A DNA stretch of 17,634 bases from positions 1-17,634 of the forward strand of contig CBFCZU010000074.1 in the NCBI GenBank assembly GCA_965602635.1, given 5' to 3'. Each line of letters begins with the position of its first letter. The stretch's first letter is position 1. This document shows, one piece after another, positions 7,118 to 13,298 of this stretch. The notes beneath the pieces are model-generated. The model was not told the origin of the DNA, made no database searches, and saw only the letters and a list, made by a program, of their open reading frames with translations. This DNA is from CBFCZU01 sp965602635 (GTDB lineage Bacteria > Planctomycetota > Phycisphaerae > SM23-33). Made by a program: the position numbers and the translations under genes.

Positions 7118-7459
7118 ATGCTCCTCATGAAGAAAAGGTTTTTCCCGGCCATCCGGCGGGGCGAGAAGACGACCACGCTGCGCTACTGGCGTTGGCGGCG
7201 CGTGGGCGCCGGGCAGGTGCACACGGTTCCGGGGCTGGGCAAGGTGCGGATCGACTCGTCCGAGGCGGTGAGGCTGGCGGAGCTGACCGACTCTCACGCC
7301 GCCGACGACGGCTTCGCCTCGCTGGCCGAGCTGCGAGCCGCCCTGGAGGAGATGTACGCCGGCGCCGACCTTGACGACGGCGAGGCCGACCGGAAGCTCT
7401 ACCTGGTGCATTTCACGCTCCTCGACGGCGAGCATCGCGGCGCTGCCTCAACCGCATGA
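7118..7459 (+). CDS. ASCH-domain protein, possible nucleic-acid-binding or acetylcytidine amidohydrolase-like protein
   Basis: The 113-residue protein carries the ASCH signature RRGEKTTTLRYW (13-24), then VGAGQVHTVPGLGKVRI, a helical SLAELRAALEEMY and a closing strand LYLVHFTLL. ASCH proteins have a PUA-like beta-barrel that binds RNA or modified nucleosides. E. coli YqfB, a member, hydrolyses N4-acetylcytidine. Lys17 and Thr20 here align with the catalytic Lys21 and Thr24 of YqfB as I remember it; the catalytic Glu position is occupied by a D-D-G stretch, so activity is uncertain. The start may be ATG 7118 or ATG 7127. Neither has a clear ribosome-binding site, and the divergent ABC/GNAT gene begins at 7112. 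The last 47 bases overlap the end of the convergent HTH gene. Confidence 0.82.
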   Translation: MLLMKKRFFPAIRRGEKTTTLRYWRWRRVGAGQVHTVPGLGKVRIDSSEAVRLAELTDSHAADDGFASLAELRAALEEMYAGADLDDGEADRKLYLVHFTLLDGEHRGAASTA

Positions 7460-7844
7460 TCCCCTTGACCTCGTCCACCAGGCGGCGGAACTCGTGGTAG
7501 GGGATGCCCGTCTTGTCGGCGGCGGCCCGGCAGGAAAGCCCCTGGCAGAAGTGGAGCCTGGCGACCACGGCGTGCCTGCCTGTCAGCTCCGGCAGCAGCC
7601 GGGCGGCGGCAAGGAAGTCCTCGGAGTGCATGCGCTTGACGATCCGGCGGATGCGCTGGCGGACGCAACTGGGGGTGACCCCGACCAGCGAGGCGACCTG
7701 CCGGGTGGACTGGTTGTCGATCCACACCGCGTGCACAAGCACCCGCTCGGTGCGGCCGAGCAGCTTCGAGCGGCCGGTGATTATCTGATCGTCCGAGACG
7801 ATCCACTGGCCGCGTGCGATCGACTCCTTCAGGCTGAGGGCCAT
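7413..7844 (-). CDS. Twin helix-turn-helix regulator resembling sigma-70 region 4
   Basis: From ATG 7844 the protein has 143 residues. The first HTH reads LLGRTERVLVHAVW then STRQVASLVGVTPSCVRQRI, like region 4 of a sigma factor. After KRMHSEDFLAAARLLPEL, a second HTH-like unit follows: QGLSCRAAADKTGIPYHEF. The C-terminus is basic (RLRQRRDARRRGA). There is no region 2, so it is not a complete sigma factor. It more likely is a DNA-binding regulator. ATG 7844 is preferred because GGGGAA precedes it by seven bases; an in-frame start at 7874 would add ten residues across a GC hairpin. The 3' end overlaps the ASCH gene by 47 bases. The gene lies divergent to the LexA-like repressor across the AT-rich island, so the repressor may control it. 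Confidence 0.75.
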   Translation of the reverse strand: MALSLKESIARGQWIVSDDQIITGRSKLLGRTERVLVHAVWIDNQSTRQVASLVGVTPSCVRQRIRRIVKRMHSEDFLAAARLLPELTGRHAVVARLHFCQGLSCRAAADKTGIPYHEFRRLVDEVKGIMRLRQRRDARRRGA

Positions 7845-7865
7845 GGGCGTTCCCCGTTGCCGCCC

Positions 7866-7882
7866 GGCGGGCACTGCCCGCC
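7866..7882 (-). other. Perfect seven-base hairpin in the leader of the twin-HTH gene
   Basis: GGCGGGC and GCCCGCC pair perfectly around the loop ACT. The hairpin ends about 21 bases before the ATG at 7844, just upstream of its GGGGAA ribosome-binding site. It has no T run and is therefore not a typical terminator. A role in translation control is possible but unproven. Confidence 0.35.
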
Positions 7883-7897
7883 CCGGCGGAAGGCACT

Positions 7898-8030
7898 GAC
7901 TATTTAGTTGGCGTGAAGCACGACTGTATGATATATAGTTAACATGGCGGGGCCGGGCGTCAAGCCTATTGTTAGTTTGTTGACAAGTTTTTTAACTTTT
8001 CCTGGCCCTGCCCCGCCCTTACAATGCGCG
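7898..8030. promoter_or_regulatory. AT-rich divergent regulatory island between the twin-HTH gene and the LexA-like repressor
   Basis: In otherwise very GC-rich DNA this stretch holds TATATATAG-like runs, T tracts, TTGACA (7980-7985) and TACAAT (8020-8025, 5 of 6). TACAAT is the best -10 for the repressor gene and gives a leader of about 60 bases; its -35 is poor. TTGACA lies 34 bases from it, too far to pair. On the minus strand TTGACG (7963-7958) faces TATATA (7937-7932) at an overlong 20-base spacing. A small dyad TTGTTGACAA lies at 7977-7986. The region is a plausible operator for the adjacent repressor. Confidence 0.5.
7901..7946 (+). repeat. Two imperfect 15-base direct repeats, possible operator half-sites
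   Basis: TATTTAGTTGGCGTG (7901-7915) and TATATAGTTAACATG (7932-7946) agree at 11 of 15 positions and start 31 bases apart, close to three helical turns. A third TAGTT occurs at 7973-7977 in GTTAGTTTGTTGAC. Such phased repeats in front of a repressor gene suggest binding sites for the LexA-like protein or the twin-HTH protein. The repeats are short and chance cannot be excluded. Confidence 0.4.
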
Positions 8031-8091
8031 GCGGATGCAACCCCAAGGGCGCCAGGTAAATCGGCGCCGCCGGCAACCGAAGGAGCCAACC

Positions 8092-8910
8092 GTGAGCCTG
8101 GGCGAGATAATTCGCCAGCGGCGAGAGGAGCTGGGCCTGACCCAGGATCAGGTCTCGGCCAGGGTGGGCATCTCCAAGCCGTACCTCTCGAACATCGAGA
8201 CCTCGCGGGTCAAGAACCCCCCCACCGACGGGGTGATCCTGCGGCTGGAGAAGGTGCTGGGCTTTGCCCGGGAGCAGTTGCGGAGGATGGCGCACCTGGC
8301 GCGGACTCCGCTGGACGTCCGGGCCGAGCACGAGAACCTCTCGGCCGAGGTGGAGAAGCTGCGCGTGGTGCTGGCCCAACTGCTCGCCGAGCGTCCCAAG
8401 GCCAAGCCCCGCCGCCGGGCCGCCGGCGCAAAGCAGGCCAGCATCGACCTGGACGCCGTGCTGCGAAAGATCAAGAAGTCAAAGGGCAACGTCGAGGCGC
8501 CCCTCGTCGCCGGCCGGGCCGTGCCTATCATCAACAAGGTCCCCGCCGGATACCCGCACAACTTCACCGACCTGGACTATCCGCCCTCGGTGGCCGACGA
8601 GTACGTCCGCTGCCCCGACGTGCACGACCCGCAGGCATTCGCCGCCCGCGTGGTGGGCGACTCAATGGCCCCCAAGTACACCGAGGGGGACATCGTCATC
8701 TTCGCCCCCAACACCCCCGCCGCCGACGGCGACGACTGCTTCGTCCGGTTCGCCGACGACTGGTCGACCACCTTCAAGCAGTACCGCGCGGGCGAGGGCG
8801 GGAAGATCCGCCTGGTGGCACGCAACGAGAAGTATCCGCCCGAGACGTACGAGCCCGAGCGTATCAGCGGCCTCTGGCCGGCAGTGATGAGGGTACAGCG
8901 GCTGGGATAG
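8092..8910 (+). CDS. LexA/CI-type self-cleaving repressor: XRE helix-turn-helix plus S24 peptidase
   Basis: The protein has 272 residues. An XRE-type HTH occupies about residues 1-65, with LTQDQVSARVGISKPYLSNIE. A coiled-coil-like stretch (HENLSAEVEKLRVVLAQLLAE) and a basic linker follow, then a C-terminal S24 domain. The self-cleavage dipeptide Ala152-Gly153 lies in KVPAGYP, the nucleophile is Ser191 in GDSM, and the general base is Lys229 in TTFKQY. Spacings of 38 and 38 residues are close to those of LexA. Cleavage on DNA damage would inactivate repression, so the protein probably is a damage- or stress-responsive repressor. GTG 8092 is chosen because AAGGAG precedes it by six bases; upstream in-frame codons lack a ribosome site. 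A longer start at 8035 would sit next to the predicted transcription start. No phage genes are adjacent. Confidence 0.9.
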   Translation: MSLGEIIRQRREELGLTQDQVSARVGISKPYLSNIETSRVKNPPTDGVILRLEKVLGFAREQLRRMAHLARTPLDVRAEHENLSAEVEKLRVVLAQLLAERPKAKPRRRAAGAKQASIDLDAVLRKIKKSKGNVEAPLVAGRAVPIINKVPAGYPHNFTDLDYPPSVADEYVRCPDVHDPQAFAARVVGDSMAPKYTEGDIVIFAPNTPAADGDDCFVRFADDWSTTFKQYRAGEGGKIRLVARNEKYPPETYEPERISGLWPAVMRVQRLG

Positions 8911-8952
8911 GCGCCGCGACCGCCGGCCCCACCCGGAGAAAGGAAACAGCAC

Positions 8953-9810
8953 GTGACAGAAGCGAGCCAGAAGCCCACGCAGTCTCCCCAGCCCGATGTT
9001 CGAGACGAGCCCTACGGCCCCCACGAGGCGAACAAGCTGGACCTGTGGCTGGCCAAGGGCGACAAGCCCGCCCCGCTGGTGATCTACTTCCACGGCGGCG
9101 GGTTCTACGGAGGCGACAAGCAGGACTACCGCCCCAACCTGCTGAGCAACTGCCTGGCGGCGGGGATGGCATTCGCGGCCGTCAACTACCGCCTCAGCGA
9201 CGTGGCGCCGTATCCGGCCCAGATGCACGACAGCGCCCGGGCAGTCCAGTTCCTGCGCGTCGGCGCCGACAAGTGGGGCCTCGACCCGGAGCGGTTCGCC
9301 GCCACCGGCGGATCGGCGGGAGCGGGCATCTCGATGTGGCTGGGCTTCCACGACGACCTCGCCCAGCCCGGCAGCGACGACCCGCTCGCCCGCCAGTCGA
9401 CCCGGCTGCGGTGCATGGCCGTGTACGCCGCCCAGTGCACCTACGACCCGCGGGATTACGCCGAGATCGCCGGCTTCCCCCGGAACAGCACGCACCCGGC
9501 CCTGGAGAAGTTCTTCCGCCTGCCGGCCGGCTGGACATACGAGACGATCAGCAACGACAAGAAGCTCGACGCCCTCACCCGCGACTCCTCGCCCATAACG
9601 CACCTGACGGCCGGCGACCCGCCCGTCTGGGCGATCTACAGCCGCACCGCGGAGGTGCCCGGCGACGTCCACCACCCCAACTTCGGGCGAGTCCTCAAGC
9701 AGAGGCTCGACGAGCTGGGCATCGAGTGCGTCCTGCGGCTCTGGGAGGATTACCCGGGCGAGTCCGACGGCGACAAGGAAATGGCCGAGTTCATCGCCAA
9801 GCACATCTGA
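8953..9810 (+). CDS. Alpha/beta hydrolase of the esterase/lipase (HGGGF) type with doubtful catalytic triad
   Basis: The protein has 285 residues and no signal peptide. HGGGF (47-51) forms the oxyanion hole and GGSAGA (119-124) supplies nucleophile Ser121, as in BD-FAE and carboxylesterase-like hydrolases. NYRLS, RAVQFLR and DPERFAATGGSAG are family-typical. The C-terminal part, where the triad His normally follows the last strand, reads LWEDYPGESDGDKEMAEF and has no His; VHHPNFG further upstream is the only nearby candidate. Activity is therefore uncertain. The GTG start at 8953 has AAAGGAA about eight bases upstream. The gap to the repressor gene is 42 bases on the same strand, so the two may share a transcript. 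The substrate is unknown. Confidence 0.82.
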   Translation: MTEASQKPTQSPQPDVRDEPYGPHEANKLDLWLAKGDKPAPLVIYFHGGGFYGGDKQDYRPNLLSNCLAAGMAFAAVNYRLSDVAPYPAQMHDSARAVQFLRVGADKWGLDPERFAATGGSAGAGISMWLGFHDDLAQPGSDDPLARQSTRLRCMAVYAAQCTYDPRDYAEIAGFPRNSTHPALEKFFRLPAGWTYETISNDKKLDALTRDSSPITHLTAGDPPVWAIYSRTAEVPGDVHHPNFGRVLKQRLDELGIECVLRLWEDYPGESDGDKEMAEFIAKHI

Positions 9811-9835
9811 TCGCCACCCGCCGGCCGGTAGAGGC

Positions 9836-9841
9836 TATAAT
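9836..9841 (+). promoter_or_regulatory. Consensus -10 box of the FAD-oxidoreductase gene
   Basis: A perfect TATAAT lies 32 bases before the ATG at 9874. The best -35 match is weak: TCGCCA at 9811-9816 with a 19-base spacer. A start near 9848 would give a leader of about 26 bases containing the AAAGGA ribosome-binding site at 9862-9867. Confidence 0.5.
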
Positions 9842-9873
9842 CTCCGCGCTTGCTGCCTCAGAAAGGATGCGCA

Positions 9874-11622
9874 ATGACCCGGGAGCTGCTCCACGAAACT
9901 GACGTGTGTGTGATCGGCGGGGGCATGGCCGGCCTGGCGGCTGCCCTCGCGGCGGCGCGGCGGGGGGCGAACGTAATACTCATGCACGACCGGCCCGTCC
10001 TCGGCGGCAACGCCTCCAGCGAGTGCCGCGTCCACATATGCGGCGCCGACCGCCACAACAAAGTCCCCAACGTCCGCGAGACCGGCATACTCGAGGAGCT
10101 TCGCCTGGCTAACCTGGCCGCCAACCCCCAGCGGAGCTTCAGCGTCTGGGACACCGTCCTCTACGACGCCGCCCGCCGGGCCGAGCTGCTGGAACTGTGC
10201 CTCAACTGCTCCTGCATGGCGGCGGAGATGGACGGGCGGCGGATCGTCTCGGTCACCGGCTGGCAGAGCACCACGCAGACCCGCCAGAGAGTCCGGGGGA
10301 AGGTGTTCATCGACACCAGCGGCGACGCCGTCCTCGCACCGCTGACCGGCGCGGCCTTTCGCGTCGGGCGCGAGGGGAGCGACGAGTACGGCGAGTCGCT
10401 GGCGCCCGAGCTGCCCGACTCGGGCACCATGGGCGCGACGCTCGCCTTCGCCGCGCGCGAGCACGACGCGGCGCTGCCCTTCACGCCCCCGCCCTGGGCG
10501 AGGACGTTCGAAAGCTGCTCCGACCTGCCGGGCGACTGGCGCGGCCACGGCTGGTGGAAGCTGGGCTACTGGTGGATGGAGCTGGGCGGCGCCGACGAGG
10601 CCGTCTATGACAGCGAGAAGGTCCGCGACGATCTGCTGGCGACGCTGTATGGCGTGTGGGACCACATCAAGAACCGCTGCCCGCGCCACCGCGACGCGGC
10701 CGCAAACTGGGCGCTGGAGTGGGTGCAGTTTGTGCCCGCCAAGCGCGAGTCGCGCCGCTACGTCGGGGCGCACGTGCTGACCCAGGACGAGGTCATGGGC
10801 GGCGGGCGGTTCCCCGACACGGTCGCCTTCGGCGGCTGGACGATCGACGAGCACCCGCCGGTGGGCTTCCGCTGCGCCGAGTTCGGACTGGAGCCCGCCT
10901 ACCACGCCGACCCGCCGATTTACGGCATACCCTACGGCTCGCTGGTGGCGCGGGACGTGGAGAACCTCATGTTCGCCGGGCGGTGCGCGAGCTGCTCGCA
11001 CATCGCGATGAGTTCGACGCGGGTGATGGGCACTGCCTCGGTGATGGGTCAGGCGGCGGGCACGGCGGCGGCAATGGCCGCGCGCGGGGGCATCGGCCCC
11101 GCCGGCGTTGCCGACCGGACCGACGAGCTTCAGCAGGCGCTGCTGGCCGACGACGCCTACCTGCCGGGCGTGCGGCAGAGGTTCAACGAGGCGACGTCCT
11201 CCGCCGAACTGACGGCCTCTTCGGGCGACCCGGCCGCGCTGCGCGACGGCGTCAGCCGCCCCATCGGCGACCAGGAGCACGCCTGGTGCTGCAAGGCAGG
11301 CGACACGCTGGAGATCCGCTTCGCCCGGGCGACCGTTGTGGAGCGAATGACGCTCATCGCCGACAGTGACCTGACGAAGCTCATACAGTTGAGCATGTGG
11401 CAGAAGGACGATCAGCTCTCCGCCCTGCCTGAGAGCCTGCTCCGCGACGCGGCCGTGGAGGTGTTCGCCGACGGGCAGTGGCGCCCGGGCGGGAGCGTCC
11501 GCGACAACTGCCGCCGCCTCGTCCGCATCCCCGTCGCCCGGCGGGCGGAGGCCCTGCGGCTGAAAATCGACACGACCTGGGGCGCCGAGAGCACCCGCCT
11601 GTTCGCCGCCTACGTGGACTGA
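9874..11622 (+). CDS. FAD-dependent oxidoreductase (pfam12831-like) with a C-terminal beta-sandwich-like extension
   Basis: The protein has 582 residues. The N-terminal Rossmann motif is DVCVIGGGMAGLAAALAAAR (GGGMAG at 15-20), followed by HDRPVLGGNASSECRVH, a hallmark of this oxidoreductase group. FIDTSGDA and the late FAGRCASCSHIAMSSTRVMGTASVMGQA close the FAD-binding fold. About 140 further residues (from TSSAELTASSGD) read like a beta-rich, F5/8-type-C-like or carbohydrate-binding module; this part is inferred. No signal peptide or membrane segment is obvious. Such proteins are abundant in planctomycetes and their substrates are mostly unknown, with sugar or polyol oxidation a guess. ATG 9874 is chosen because AAAGGA precedes it by six bases; TTG 9850 would add eight residues without a ribosome site. 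Confidence 0.86.
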   Translation: MTRELLHETDVCVIGGGMAGLAAALAAARRGANVILMHDRPVLGGNASSECRVHICGADRHNKVPNVRETGILEELRLANLAANPQRSFSVWDTVLYDAARRAELLELCLNCSCMAAEMDGRRIVSVTGWQSTTQTRQRVRGKVFIDTSGDAVLAPLTGAAFRVGREGSDEYGESLAPELPDSGTMGATLAFAAREHDAALPFTPPPWARTFESCSDLPGDWRGHGWWKLGYWWMELGGADEAVYDSEKVRDDLLATLYGVWDHIKNRCPRHRDAAANWALEWVQFVPAKRESRRYVGAHVLTQDEVMGGGRFPDTVAFGGWTIDEHPPVGFRCAEFGLEPAYHADPPIYGIPYGSLVARDVENLMFAGRCASCSHIAMSSTRVMGTASVMGQAAGTAAAMAARGGIGPAGVADRTDELQQALLADDAYLPGVRQRFNEATSSAELTASSGDPAALRDGVSRPIGDQEHAWCCKAGDTLEIRFARATVVERMTLIADSDLTKLIQLSMWQKDDQLSALPESLLRDAAVEVFADGQWRPGGSVRDNCRRLVRIPVARRAEALRLKIDTTWGAESTRLFAAYVD

Positions 11623-11646
11623 GCGGGCGCGACCGGCGCTGCGCCG

Positions 11647-11675
11647 CTTACATCGCCCGGGGCATTGGGTAGAAT
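11647..11675 (+). promoter_or_regulatory. Promoter of the sensor kinase gene, giving a near-leaderless transcript
   Basis: CTTACA (11647-11652, 4 of 6) and TAGAAT (11670-11675, 5 of 6) are 17 bases apart. Transcription should start near 11682-11684, at or within a few bases of the ATG at 11685. No Shine-Dalgarno sequence is seen upstream of that ATG. Confidence 0.5.
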
Positions 11676-11684
11676 GGTCCCGAC

Positions 11685-13289
11685 ATGGCCAGGACCTTTG
11701 TCCGCATCTCGCTGGCGACCAAGTTCCGGGTGCTGTTCGCCTCTGCGGTGGTGGTGATCATTGCCACGGCGCTGGCGGTCCCGTGGTGGGTGACCGAGCG
11801 GCTGGTGGACGACGCCGCCGCCGGCGAGGCCAGGCAGATCGCCAGCCTGGGCCTGGCCGAGTGGGTCCAGCGCCACCCCGACCCGGCGGCCGAGAGGGGC
11901 GAGCTGGCAAGGTACTTCACCGAGCAGGCCCAGGGGCGGCGCGGGCCCAACTTCGTGGCCCTGGTCCCCAGTCAGACCCAGCCGGCGATGGACTCCGCCG
12001 CCCGGCGGGCGCTGACGACCTTCCGCCACGACGGCGACCGCAAGCTCGTGCTCATCAGCGAGCGCGAGCAGGAGGGCGAGCGGGTGTACCGCTGCTTCCG
12101 CGCCGTGCGGGCGACGGCCCAGTGCCGGCGCTGCCACCACGGCGGCGACCCCGACGCCAAGGCCTTCCAGCCCGACCAGCTCGTCGGCATGATCGACGTG
12201 AGCTTCCCGCCGGCGCCGGGGGCGCTTGTCTGGTGGACGCGCGGAATCTTCGCCGTCGGCGGCGTGATGGCGGCGCTGCTGGCCTTCGCCATCCTCTACA
12301 GCATCGCCCGCCGGACAATCCTCGTCCCGCTGGGCAGCCTCCACGAACTGGCCGAGGGCGTCGCGGAGGGCGACCTGACCCAGCGGAGCAGCCTCACCAC
12401 CGGCGACGAGTTCGAGCAGCTCGGGCAGCGGTTCAACGAAATGCTCGAGGCCATTCAGACCCAGCAGGGCCAGCTTCGCCAGGCCAACCGCGCCCTGGAC
12501 CTGCGCCTCAGCGAAATGGCCGAGTCGAACGTGTCCCTGTACGAGGCCAATCGCATCAAGAACGAGTTCCTGGCGAACGTTTCGCACGAGCTTCGCACGC
12601 CGCTGAACAGCATCATCGGCTTCGCGGAGCTTCTGGCCGAGAGCGACGACGAGAAGCGCCGCCGCCACGCCACGCACATCCTCACGTCGGCGCGGATGCT
12701 GCTGAGGATCATCAACGACCTGCTTGACCTGGCGAAGATCGAGGCCGGCAAGACGGACCTGCGGCTGGAGAGGGTCTCGGTGCGAGACCTGTGCGAGACT
12801 CTCGGGCAGCTCGTCCACCCGATGGCGGACAAGAAGCGTCTGGCGCTGGAGGTGGAGACGTCGCCGGAGCTGCCCATTCTGCGGACCGACCCGGGCAAGG
12901 TTCAGCAGGTCCTCTACAACCTGCTGTCGAACGCGATCAAGTTCACGCCTCCGGGCGGGTCGGTGAAGCTCTCGGCCGCGGGCGTGGAGTCCGGCGACGC
13001 CCCGATCGCAGGCGGCGGCGTGGCGGTGGCGGTGGCGGACACCGGCCCGGGCATTCCCGTCGCCGACCAGCAGTTGATCTTCGAGAAGTTCCGCCGCCGG
13101 GACGACTCGATCACCCGCGCCCACGGCGGCGCCGGGCTGGGGCTGGGCATCGCCCGCGAGCTGGCCAACCTGCTCGGCGGAAAGCTCACCCTGGAGAGCG
13201 AGCCCGGACACGGGGCGACCTTCACGCTGCTGCTGCCGCTGAACCCGCCCGAGGCGGCGCCGCCCGAGCAGCCACCCCAGGGCGGCTGA
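11685..13289 (+). CDS. Membrane sensor histidine kinase with a CxxCH (DUF3365/Tll0287-like) sensor domain
   Basis: The protein has 534 residues. Membrane segment 1 spans about residues 15-37. A periplasmic sensor domain follows, containing CRRCHH (C147, C150, H151), a c-type haem attachment motif typical of DUF3365 domains, and ending in DQLVGMIDVSFP. Membrane segment 2 lies at about 185-207. A HAMP linker (VPLGSLHELAEGVAEGDL) and a short coil follow. The HisKA H-box NVSHELRTPLNSI carries phosphoacceptor His301. The ATPase domain has the N-box LYNLLSNAIKF (N412, N416), G1 VADTGPGIP, F-box IFEKF and G2 GGAGLGLGIA. It probably senses redox state or a small gas through bound haem and signals to a regulator encoded elsewhere; no response regulator is adjacent. 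The gene stops ten bases before the convergent small gene. Confidence 0.92.
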   Translation: MARTFVRISLATKFRVLFASAVVVIIATALAVPWWVTERLVDDAAAGEARQIASLGLAEWVQRHPDPAAERGELARYFTEQAQGRRGPNFVALVPSQTQPAMDSAARRALTTFRHDGDRKLVLISEREQEGERVYRCFRAVRATAQCRRCHHGGDPDAKAFQPDQLVGMIDVSFPPAPGALVWWTRGIFAVGGVMAALLAFAILYSIARRTILVPLGSLHELAEGVAEGDLTQRSSLTTGDEFEQLGQRFNEMLEAIQTQQGQLRQANRALDLRLSEMAESNVSLYEANRIKNEFLANVSHELRTPLNSIIGFAELLAESDDEKRRRHATHILTSARMLLRIINDLLDLAKIEAGKTDLRLERVSVRDLCETLGQLVHPMADKKRLALEVETSPELPILRTDPGKVQQVLYNLLSNAIKFTPPGGSVKLSAAGVESGDAPIAGGGVAVAVADTGPGIPVADQQLIFEKFRRRDDSITRAHGGAGLGLGIARELANLLGGKLTLESEPGHGATFTLLLPLNPPEAAPPEQPPQGG

Positions 13290-13298
13290 GCGACGGCA

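Noticed and set aside
7866..7882. GC hairpin as an intrinsic terminator for the repressor or HTH gene
   Set aside because: No T run follows the stem on either strand, and it lies in the 5' leader of the HTH gene, not at a gene end.
7980..8025. TTGACA at 7980 paired with TACAAT at 8020 as one promoter
   Set aside because: The spacing is 34 bases, twice what one sigma-70-type polymerase can span. TACAAT may still serve with a weaker -35, and TTGACA may be part of an operator.
7944..9902. 652-codon plus-strand open frame covering the repressor and hydrolase genes
   Set aside because: It is an Arg/Pro/Gly-rich out-of-frame reading of two genes whose own frames show full HTH/S24 and hydrolase motifs.
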